Assembly: GCF_022458985.1 (NCBI RefSeq)
Contig: NC_061789.1
Span: forward strand, 13,672,357 to 13,736,356
DNA: 64,000 nt
Direction: 5' to 3'
Source: Mugil cephalus
Lineage: Eukaryota; Chordata; Actinopteri; Mugiliformes; Mugilidae
Below the pieces are notes generated by a model. It was not told where the DNA came from and made no database searches. It saw only the letters and a program-made list of their open reading frames with translations. Of this stretch, positions 54,653 through 64,000 are shown piece after piece; the first letter of the stretch is position 1, and each line of letters opens with the position of its first letter. The translations under genes and the position numbers were made by a program.

Positions 54653-54658
<6 letters not shown>

Positions 54659-54702
<44 letters not shown>

Positions 54703-54703
54703 G
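54659..54703. repeat. (AT)n microsatellite
   Basis: Near-perfect AT dinucleotide tract between sumo2 and the jpt1 promoter. Confidence 0.85.
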
Positions 54704-54828
54704 TTTTTATTATTAATGCTAATGGATAAAAAGCAGAAGGAAATAAATCCCAGGGGATGTGGACTCAGCTGAACGGTCTCTGGCATGAATCAGACCTGCC
54801 ACCAACAAGAGGGGCGACCGATGAGGCT

Positions 54829-54941
54829 CTGTCCAATCAGAGAAGAGTTCCGCTGCGCCCTGTCCAATCAGAGAAGAGTTCCGCGGTGCTCTGTCCAATC
54901 AGAGAAGAGTTCCGTGGCGCTCTGTCCAATCAGAGCGCGCC
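54829..54941 (+). promoter_or_regulatory. Tandem 31-bp repeat carrying four CCAAT boxes (jpt1 promoter)
   Basis: Three full 31-bp units (54829-54859, 54860-54890, 54891-54921) and a truncated fourth. Each begins ctgtccaatcagag and continues aagagttccg. CCAAT cores fall at 54833, 54864, 54895 and 54926, a constant 31-bp step. TCCAATCAG fits the NF-Y consensus. The array ends about 200 bp before the jpt1 ATG. No TATA box is obvious, and GC-rich sequence follows. Role as the jpt1 promoter is inferred from position. Confidence 0.8.
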
Positions 54942-55145
54942 GAGGGCTGGTGGGCTGGGTCTCGTGGGCTGGCACCGCAGAACCCTCGGATCTGGTCTTC
55001 GTTATGTTTTTCAGAGTCGGGTGGAGTCAGTCGACATCCCGTCGCATCCCTGCGGGCAAGGAGGAGGATTTTTCTTGATTAGTTTTTCATTGACTGTTCG
55101 TTTGTTTGTTTTTTTACCACCCGGACACCTTAGAACTCCTAAAAC

Positions 55146-58100
55146 ATGACGACGACCACCACCTACAAAGGAATGGAGCCCGGCGCTAAGAGCAGTTCCA
55201 GGTAAAAAAGGAGTCGAAAACCTTTTTTCGCGGAGGAACAAAAGAAGTGGGATGCGGGCAAGCCTCTCGGCTAGCCTCTCTTTCTGGCTGTTTGCTTCCT
55301 ACCTGGCTCTATCCGCTGGGGAGGGATTTTTCTGGATTGAGCTGAACTGTCACATAGTCTTGCTAATTGAGTTAATCTTATTGGGTGACTGATGCGCCAC
55401 AGCCTTTGGCTACACTTAGTTGCGTTAGCCTGCGTGGGCTTCGGGTATTTTAGTTAGAGAGAGAGAGAAAAAAAAAAGAAAAAAATCCCCGTATTTTTTT
55501 AGTAGAAGTGGACAAATACGTAAAGTGAGTTTTTTTTTACGGTTACCGACTAGTATATAACTTTTTTTTGTAGCTCAAGCTCCTCTTGTGTTGTCATTTG
55601 TAAATGTTGCTCTTTGAAGTTGCGCACAATGTTATCTGCACGTTTCTGTTTGTTTGTGTGAAACGCGGGACGACTTCATCCGCCCAACAAGTGACTGATT
55701 ACGCGGAAATGATCCTAGACTCGAATCTGCATGTGTCATTTTTTTTATTTTTTATTGTCATTATCATTATTTGGATTATCGCAGATCAGGGCCGGGAATG
55801 AAAGTTGAGAAGAAGAAGTCATGCGGCGCGGTCTCAAGTTCGACCCATCCGAGCCGACTTGCGAAGCAAAAATGTTTGCTTAAGGGGTTACTTTGAGGGA
55901 GAAAAACGCATTAAGACTCATCCACCGAGCATGCGGTCATTCCCTTCCTGTAAGTGATGCGTAGCGGCGCGGTGCATTCCTGCCCCCTTTTTTTTTTTTT
56001 TTTTTTTTTTTTTGCAGAAGAGCGCAAAGAAAATGCGTCCTTCCCTTAAAAATGAGGCGCATGCTTTTCTTTTTTGAAGAGGAGACTGGCGGTGTTAATC
56101 TGACGCGAGCACGTCAAATGTCGGTCGATCACCGAGCGTTTTTGAAGTCGCCTGCTGTTGTGAGTGTGATGCAGGGGCTTGGGTGGGGGGCTTTGAGCTA
56201 GCTAAGCCTGTAAATCTTTCCTTAGCTCTTTGCCCCCCCCTCCCTTCCCCTACGATCTGCTGGTCATTTCTGCTTCTGGCTGACCAGAAGGGGATCCGTA
56301 GAGCAGCTACTTGGGAAGCATTAGGGTAAAAAAAAATCTTTAGTAGGCCATCAAAGGCCTTCCTGCTCTGCCCTTATCACACATGCCATCTTTGGCTCTG
56401 GAGCTCTGCTGTCTGTCTGTCTGCCCTGGCTTCACCTGCCTCCAAAGTGCCCTGCAGCTTCCAAACGCCTGTACCCGCTTCATTGATAATATTTGCAGTT
56501 TCATTCCAGGGTGGGGTCTGCTGCCAGGCGGCTAAAAGCTTTTCTTTTTTTTTCTTTTTTTTCCGTCGCAATCCGTGTGGAAAGCATGAGCTCATCCTCT
56601 CTGGCCAGGAGGTGAAGTCTGGTTTAGGCATTACTGTCACAGCCAAAAGCGTGCGCATATAAGAAGACTGAGAAAAATCCACGCGGCGCGGATTCTCTGT
56701 GTTGCGGTTGCTCTCTTTGTAGCCGTGCTTCAAGAGCAAAGTTGTTGGGGTTCTATTTATTTTTTTTTTATTTGGTCTCCATCTGCCTGCCTGGCCCTCG
56801 GACAGCTGCTTAGTGTGTCAGCTGGTGGCTTCAGGGACTCTGTGGAGAGGAGAGTTTGCTGGAAAAGAGGGAGGGGTCCGGCAACGGCTTCGCAGGCCCG
56901 TCTGTGTCTGTCCTCCGCCCCAACTGTCCTTCACGCACAGCGAGAGAGAAAAAAGGGCTTCCCTGCTCGTTATTGCGTTCCTTTTGTTCAGCATGTGGCT
57001 GGAGGAATGTCTGTGGAAAGTGAGCTTTGTTTTTTTTTTTTTTTTCGCGTGCGGTCCGACGGGGTACATGACCCATATTAACTTTAGGCCTCAGATCTTT
57101 CGCTTCTGATGTGCAGCGTTAGCCCCCAAGTGAGCATATTAGATTTATTCATTTAATAATAGCACAATAACCCCACCAGAAATGGACACCGACCCCTGGT
57201 GTGTCACCGCAAAGGAATCCGCGCTGGAGCAGACGGCAGCTAGCCGGCTAACTATGTGATTATGTGCGACTGGAGTCAGCTGCAGGGCAGAGATTGCGAC
57301 TGTCTGTCAGAAAGGCCGATAGCCACAGCTTTAGAGACCTCGCTGCTATCACGGGCGCTTTTGTGCACGCGGCCTTTGTATGAATGGATAAGGGTGGAGC
57401 AGGAAGGAGGCTGCACGTAGCTTGCAGCGTGCTCATGATTTATTTGAATATTGATTTTATTTTATTTTTAACCGCGCAGCTGACGCACGGGCCTTGTGTT
57501 TTAGTTTAGGGGTGGGGGGGATTGGGAGCACGGTGGGAAAGGATGTCACTCAACCAACAATCTGTCATTTCATGGTCTCCAGGGTACTACGACCACCAGG
57601 CGGGGACTCCAGCATCTCTTTTGGCACAGATGACAACACGACTCCCCAGCGCAAGAACAAGATGGCCTCAAGCATCTTCGCAGAACCCGAGGACCCTCAC
57701 GCTCATCGGAGGAACAATCCGCCAAGTAACGCGACCCAGCGTAGTTTATTTGCCATGTCACATTTTTTCGCAGCTAAGGGAATCAAAGCTTTCGGGTTTA
57801 GAGTTACAAGATCACGTCGCCTGTGGTTTGTGCTACAGACGACGTACGAGCGCGTTTGCAGGTCGGCTTCAATCTTGTGAAATTGGAGAAAAGTACCAGA
57901 AGCCTTAAGTTAGGGGGAACAAATCTGAGTTTGTGAAAAAGTGGGAGAAACGCAGGGATAAACTCAACGCAAATTTGACTTAAACATGTTTGAGGCTCTA
58001 GTAGAACAAAATCCCGGACGAGTTTGAAGTTGTTACGAAGTTTGACACATTTTTAGGTCTTAGAGAGGACATGTTTGGGAAAAAGACGACATCTGGTCAC

Positions 58101-61100
58101 CCAACTTAAGTAAGCAAAAAGCCTCATGGAATTCGTCTATTTTCTTTTTTCTTTTTTCTTTTAACTTTATCTAGGAAAAGATGAAAACTGAAGTGTTATT
58201 TAGAATTTTCCATTTAAGTTGTCAGAAAGAACATCCCGCAAGTGTCATGCCCGAAACCTCTCAAGTACTGGGATAAGGGTAATTTGAAGCTGGGCTTTGT
58301 CGAATTGGGTTGAGGTTGAGAACCAGACCTCAGTGGAAACAAAACGGGTTAGCGAAAGAGTGTCAATTGGTGAAATGCGCGGCCTTGTATGGAGGCGGGG
58401 GGGGAGACTTTCGTCACGCGGCGCGAGGCAAAATGCAGCGGAGGAGGTCTGTAAAGGGCTCTGAGCTTTCAAGGTCACAGCAGGCTCACAGCCGCAGGGG
58501 TTAAAGTGGGGAAAAAAATGAAATTAGTGCGACTGAACGCCGGGGTGTTTAGAGTGACACCTGTAAAGGTTTGGCCGAACATGACTCGCGCTCGGCGCGT
58601 CTGCGCTTCATTTTTCCCTCCGGCCAGTCAGCATCGGGTTAAGGCTCAGAGATTTGCCAAAGCGCATAAACAGACAAACTCGGGCTCTGCAGCAGCAGCG
58701 GCAGAGCGGCTCCCTTTTTCGGCTCAGGGCCGTGAAGTAACTCACAAGCCGGGGATCACATGTTTTTTTTTTTTTTTTTTTTTTATTTACACTGACCTCT
58801 TTGTAGAAAACTGTTGACATGATGCATCAGATTTTCTGGCTGTATGGACAATGAAGCGTCGGGCCTGTAGCCGTCACTTCAGCTCCTGACCTGAACGGGC
58901 AGAAGCTCCGTAGAGCAAAACCTTTTCCTGCTCGCATTGTTTCGCTCGGTTCTAGGTCACATTCAGGGGGGTGAGGCGAGGTCTCGTAGTGGTCCCACTT
59001 TAACGGATACAGCTGGTTGATGCTAATTTCTGCTGTAGGCCTGTGTGTGACCTCTGCAGCTTTGTTTCTTTTTTAAGTAGATGGATCTTCATGTTTGTCC
59101 TTCATATCCCCAAGATTTTTCTCAACCGTTTAGAATAATTAAATGATATTTAATGACAATAAAATACAAATTCAGTTCAGAGTTTATGCAAATATTTGGA
59201 ATAATGAATGCAACAGTCCAAATCAGTGGTAAATGCCGTCCAGAATGAGCCTGTTTCCTGGTTTCCTGAGGTGACCGGGCGTCTCTGTTAGAATTTAACC
59301 AGCCTAGTCTGATACTAGTAGCGCAACTGCTGCTTTGATCACTTCCCGACTTCCCAAACTACGGCGAAGTCATAGCAACGGAACATGCCCGTGTTAATCT
59401 TGTGTTGGAGGTGTTAAAAACAATGCGCGTTACACATCGGCTACACACTCTCCAGTAAAGCTCTGTATATAAACTAGAGCTGGATAACGCAGATTCACAG
59501 ATGTGGGTGATGCAAATTTAGTTTTTTTTGTTTATTTATTTAGTTATTTTTGACTGCAGGGCGGGCGGCCTGTTAACGTCTCGCCCTAGTTCCTATAGTC
59601 GGTTAATATTTAATTAAGCTCGCCCTTATCTTTGTTCAAGTTTCCTGTGTGTGTGCCGACGCCGAATGAAAAATAAAGCCTTCTAATGAGAGCCGTGATT
59701 GACTGGAGGAATGTCTCCGCCTTCATCTTCCGTCCACACGAGGAGCACTTTGTAATGAGAGAGGAACCAAGACTCCCACTCCGCTCACGATTGTTGTTTC
59801 CTGCCTCGACGCTTGTTGACCGCCGGGTTTAGAGTTATGCCTCGGACCCATGAGATCCATAAAGTTAAGTAGGAGGCCATGTGCTGCAGCGATGGCAACG
59901 TAAATGCATCCGTCTTGCGCATCACTTTAATTTAATCCTCTCCCATTTCATATCTGAAAAGAAGGATTCGTTGCTCACTGCGCCGTGAATTGATCAGGCC
60001 GGGAGACGTGGAGCCGCTAATGAAGGAGCTTTTACTGAGTCTGTCAGAGACTCCCAACAGCGCTGATTCACTTCACTCCATTAGCAACAATGGCCACTCC
60101 TTCGCTTCTTTGGGCGCCGTTGTTCCCTCATGACAAAGACGGTCTGTCCCCTCCCCGGGCCCTCTGGGCCATGGCTGTTACCTTACGCGGTTTTTGGTTA
60201 GTGTGGCCTGCTTCGCCCGCTGCGAGCAAACACGGGGTTTTATGTGCTTTCTGCTCAAGGAGAATACAGGCACTAAAGGGTTTTTGTGAGTTTTGGCATT
60301 CAGGTCCTCTGCCTGGAAGCGTTCCAGGGCATTTCTGGGTCCGTTGCCGACACCCAAGCGGATTTGGTGATGTTTCCTGTTGGTTCCCAGTGATTTTTGC
60401 CTTGTGTTTTTTTTTTTGATTCCCTCATAAAGCTGATGTTGTGTCAAATCTGAGAAGATGAATCTTGTTGTGCGCACGGTTGCCACGTGGGTTACGGGAC
60501 CGGATTAGCGTCCATATGGTGTGACTCTGCTGCTCTGAAGCCCTTACTCATGTTTTGTCATTTCACTTCCCTCTCTGGCTTTAATATAATCTGTTCAGGG
60601 GGAAAAAGGGGAAACAACAACAACACAGTTTTAAAAGGTGCGTCTCTGTCTCTTTACCCACACAGCCGGCGCGCCCACGGGGACCCTGTGCGGGGAGCCC
60701 TCGGCCCCGCTGAGGCGGTGCCAGCAGCCTCTTCTTTTCCCCAAGAACCCTGAACCGGAACTGACAACCATCCACAACTCCGGGGCCGCCTTGGTGTGGA
60801 ACCAGAGACGAGAGGTACAAAACAGATCGTAGATTAGGCGCAGTTCTGCACGGTTCGTTGGAGGATGGGCGCATTTATCTGTGTGTTTGAATCAGACCCA
60901 GCGTGTTATGAGATATGTGTCCTCAGCTGACATTTCTAATCCCTGTTAAGGTTTTATTTATTTCTTTCCATGAGCGAGCACAGAGTAAACACCTGCTAGA
61001 TATATATAATATCATAAAGGTCAGATAGTTCACTGTTGTTGGAATAACTCAAGAAGCCATAGGGGCATCTATTTAAGCAAGTTTATTCTCTGAACATTGT

Positions 61101-62064
61101 TCTCACGTCAACAAATCTGCTTCCACGGTTTGATCTGAATATCTCATCTTGTGTTTTTACCCTCAGGTTGAAAATGGCCAAGAAAACGACGGTGAGTATT
61201 CTGAGCCCTTCTGTCGGCTGTTTATGAAATGGCTTTCAGGTTTCTGTCCGACTGTGCCTAAACAGCAGTGCATGACTTAGATTACTGGGTGAAAAGCTCC
61301 TTGGTAGGCTGTAACAGGTCGGGTAATTAAACGCTCGCCGCTCCCAAAAAAAAACAAAAAGTCAGGGTTTCGGTTCGACCGCTCTTTCCGAACTTTCCAC
61401 ACATGCTCTTGTCTTTTGGACGCGAACGTGTTCCACAGAGCGGGTCAGACAGCTGCGTGTCGTCTCGCTCCAGAACGGAGGGATTAAATAATGGAGCTTC
61501 TGGATCCGCGCTCGCATTCAGTCAGCCTGCTCATATAAAGTTAATGCAGGCGTCACGGCAGCACATTTCGCATCTGCTGTCAAGCGCAGAATAGTTTGGT
61601 GTCGAGTGTTTTTAAAAATAAATAAATATATAAATAAGGGGGGGATTTAAAAATGGTTGCAAATGAAGTGCTCCTCTTACTTACTAACATTTAAGTTGGA
61701 GAGCACCGGTTAGGGTGAGATCGCTGCGGTTATTCAGGCACTAATGGACAACAAGAGCCCGACACTTGCCGAGCTTAGCTGCAATTAGACTTAACTAAAC
61801 TGTTTCCAGAGAACAAAGCGATTCTCGTCTTGTTCAGCACCTCTGCAGTTAATGGGCTCTTGTAGATGAAGATAAATTGCACGATTCAGTCTCACGCGTC
61901 GTCTCTCGTGTCGTTGCTGTGTAGAGTGTCCCGTCGAAGCGGAGCAAGAGGAGCAAGAGCAGCAGGAGACGCCAGAGCCCTCTGCCCCGTCGGGAGGTGC
62001 CAACGCAGCCACGGGCGGCCGAAGAAACCCACCCGGCGGCAAGTCCAGCCTCATCCTGGGTTGA
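55146..62064 (+). CDS. jpt1: Jupiter microtubule-associated homolog 1 (HN1)
   Basis: Small, largely disordered protein related to Drosophila Jupiter; in vertebrates it is linked to microtubules, the cell cycle and growth signalling. Exons: 55146-55201, 57583-57725, 60666-60814, 61167-61191 (25 nt), 61925-62064, giving 170 aa (human 154). Family landmarks are [12 protein letters not shown] at the start, RVLRPPGG (19-26), [10 protein letters not shown] (42-51) and the C-terminal [14 protein letters not shown]. The middle is divergent, and the C-terminal third has a run rich in Glu and Gln. The central NPPTGAP (64-70) lacks the second glycine of the NPPGGK motif seen at the C-terminus. The gene lies in tandem behind sumo2, with a CCAAT-array promoter. 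Confidence 0.92.
55202..57582 (+). other. jpt1 intron 1
   Basis: 2.4 kb, GC-rich near its start, with a T26 tract at 55988-56013 and further T-runs near 56540-56560 and 57028-57045. Open frames here are not supported by any family match. Confidence 0.6.
55988..56013 (+). repeat. Poly-T tract
   Basis: Twenty-six T residues in jpt1 intron 1. Confidence 0.9.
57726..60665 (+). other. jpt1 intron 2
   Basis: 2.9 kb with a T22 tract at 58763-58784. No coding exon was recognised. Confidence 0.6.
58763..58784 (+). repeat. Poly-T tract
   Basis: Twenty-two T residues in jpt1 intron 2. Confidence 0.9.
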
Positions 62065-62109
62065 GACCACTCCTTTTTTTTTTTTTTTTTTTTTTTTTAA
62101 ATTCGAACG

Positions 62110-62151
<42 letters not shown>

Positions 62152-62520
62152 GAAGAAAAACACCCCCACGACTCTCTCTTCTTCCCTCCTCATCAGCATT
62201 TCACAGTCACCTGCTTCACATGCACTCGTGCCGTCGCGTCCACGGGCCCTCGCGTCCTCTCCCCCCTCACCCTTCGAACCTTTTGTTTTGATCCTTTTTT
62301 TTCTATCAAAAGAAGAAAAACTGTTGAAAGCACTTTATGTATTCTCCCCTCCTATTTCCATTTCAGCCCATCCTGTAGTGCATTGAGCCTGCTGGGAAAG
62401 GCATGACGTTTAGCTTGGCCCCCTCATTCTCCCCTGTTGTAAATGGTAAAGAGAAAAAAAAAGTGAAGATTTGATGCGTGGATTTCTAAATACAATAAAG
62501 ATTCATATGAATTTGCTGTG
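62065..62520 (+). other. jpt1: jpt1 3' UTR with long poly-T tracts
   Basis: T25 at 62074-62098 and T34 at 62111-62144 begin only ten bases after the stop codon. Poly(A) signal AATAAA at 62494-62499. Confidence 0.7.
62074..62144 (+). repeat. Paired poly-T tracts
   Basis: T25 and T34 separated by aaattcgaacgc, in the jpt1 3' UTR. Confidence 0.9.
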
Positions 62521-64000
62521 GCTGATTTAATGTTGTTTTTTTAATTTTTTTTAATGGAGATATAGCGTAGAAGGAGCGGTGACTAATAACTGGAGCTGAT
62601 ATTACTCAAAAGTTGAAGCTAAAGGATTGCAGCCGTAAAAACAAGGGTACTGTTAATTCTCATTTCAGTTTCCATGTGCGTAAATGTCTTGAAGCAAAAA
62701 GCCAAATTTTATTTATGCGCAGTCAAACGGAGCCTGAAAACGGCGGCCGTTGAGAGCAGAGACAGACTCTGGGACTGGAAACCTGCCCAGACGGAGTAAC
62801 CGTGATAGCTCCAGAGAGAAAGTGACTTTTCATGACATCATCCGTCGGATATTTGGATCTCCTTACAGTGGTCCTGGTTTTATATTGGCGGGGTTTGTTT
62901 TGTTCACAGTTGAGATTTTTGAAAGTCAGATTCAAAGGGTGAGAAGCGATCCATAAAATACGGACCATACTTGCTAACCTCACCAAACATTACCTTTAGC
63001 AGCTCTGCTAACATGTGACTTTATTTGCTGCCAGTGTAAACTTTTTTTAAGTGTCATTAGGAACACACAAATATTTTCTTTCCAGCTGTCCGTTAGTTTG
63101 AGCTTTGTTTAATCTACTCAAACCAATCAAGTCGGACTATATTTACTTTCTAAGACGGGGCTGCAGCATTTGGAGAACAGATTTTGTATCTGCACTTATC
63201 GTGAAGTGCAAAACGAAGCCTGTGTTTAACCCATGATGCTGCATTCAAATTTTGTAGTCGGGGAGAAGCTAGTGCCCCTACGTAATGAACGCATATCAGT
63301 TCGAATGAGGTGTTAGAAGACGGGACAAGAGGAAGGAGTTGAGTGGTTTTGGGGGCCGATCAAAAGTAGTCCAACGATGGAAAAGCAGTAAACCAATGAC
63401 AGGGGCAGCTAAGGCCATTTATCGGTCTATGTGGCAATCGAACCAAGTGTCCGACAAAAAAGAACGCTGGTGTCCGAAGCCACAGTGCATTGCATTACGA
63501 GGTTGCGTAGCCGCAGACCGGTCCGGATTCCAAAAGCTAATCCCTGTTCACTGCAAGAAACTTCGCAACGTGCACCAGAACCAGATCACAAAGACACAAA
63601 GGTGAACTGGTCTGATGTACCACGTTTTCCTTCACGTCTCCTGAACAGCCTGAGCGCTTCTTATCTGGCGAACACATGTTGCCGAGATGCCAGGGACGGC
63701 CGCTCTGCAGATGCCTCGGGGATTCGCTCGGCCCGCTGCAACGGTGATGAGCATCAAAGCAAACAACCGCATCGGTAAACGGACCCAGGTGTTTTCCAGA
63801 AGCTCATCGCCTCTTAATGAGCTCGTTAATGTTAAAACTAATGACGCCTGAAATTCTACATGGCGCTACAATCACCGCGAGTTAAGCCTTCTCGACATCG
63901 GTCCATACCTTTGATTGAATGGTTTGCTGACTCATTACGGAGCCGATGTGGTCTAGAAGGCAGAGCCGCGTGCAGGTGCCAGACGTGACTACGGAAAATA
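62521..64000. other. Intergenic sequence downstream of jpt1
   Basis: No gene was recognised. A Tc1-like transposase relic occupies 63290-63790. The last 200 bases show nothing I can name. Confidence 0.55.
63290..63790 (+). mobile_element. Tc1/mariner-like transposase relic
   Basis: A frame starting at 63339 and another at 63431 preserve decayed transposase text: GRSKVVQRWKSSKP, CIALRGCVAADRSG, then PVHCKKLRNVHQNQ. This corresponds to the helix-turn-helix end and the start of the catalytic region of a fish Tc1-like transposase. Frameshifts split it, no complete catalytic triad is visible, and the flanking terminal repeats were not found. Confidence 0.75.

Noticed and set aside
54829-54941. 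CRISPR-like 31-bp direct repeats
   Set aside because: The units are contiguous with no variable spacers, and each holds a CCAAT box.
54757-55149. Frame with repeated SNQRR/EEFRGAL peptides
   Set aside because: The repeats come from translating the 31-bp CCAAT array; the sequence fits a promoter, not a gene.
61866-62386. Frames with poly-Phe runs
   Set aside because: They arise from the poly-T tracts in the jpt1 3' UTR.

Overview
The window is vertebrate nuclear DNA, almost certainly from a ray-finned (teleost, probably percomorph) fish. It holds multi-exon genes with GT-AG introns, (CA)n, (AT)n and (GATAA)n microsatellites, and many decayed fish-type Tc1/mariner fragments. The gene order matches the block on human 17q25 (SLC25A19, MIF4GD, MRPS7, GGA3, NUP85, SUMO2, JPT1). 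Products were recognised by comparing exon translations with remembered vertebrate proteins; no database search was run.

Layout: 1-21179 (+) holds pitpnc1 (RdgB-beta, a PI/PA transfer protein); its first coding exon lies left of the window. 25417-23500 (-) is slc25a19 (mitochondrial thiamine pyrophosphate carrier). 27049-29014 (+) is mif4gd (SLIP1). 32361-30650 (-) is mrps7 (mitoribosomal uS7m). 32623-39844 (+) is gga3 (clathrin/ARF adaptor at the TGN). 48530-42155 (-) is nup85 (nuclear pore Y-complex). 49439-53511 (+) is sumo2. 55146-62064 (+) is jpt1 (HN1). For each gene I rebuilt the coding exons by hand. Reading frame is kept across every junction, and predicted lengths (328, 221, 229, 702, 652, 95 and 170 aa, plus about 330 for pitpnc1) fit the families.

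The first seven genes alternate strand strictly. They therefore form head-to-head pairs (slc25a19/mif4gd, mrps7/gga3 with only 261 bp between start codons, nup85/sumo2) and tail-to-tail pairs whose poly(A) sites nearly touch (mif4gd/mrps7, gga3/nup85). The genes have unrelated housekeeping roles; the arrangement suggests shared promoters rather than a pathway.

Most notable: (1) an 8-nt microexon in pitpnc1 that is needed to restore the frame and supply Glu-Tyr-Thr; (2) four CCAAT boxes at exactly 31-bp spacing in a tandem repeat upstream of jpt1; (3) a GC-AG intron in nup85; (4) an unusual SUMO2 (Ile at position 41 and a Leu-Ile tail after the di-glycine); (5) a tRNA-Lys-like relic and an interrupted Tc1 fossil in gga3 introns. 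I saw no bacterial-type system, CRISPR array, viral genome or clearly new multigene system.
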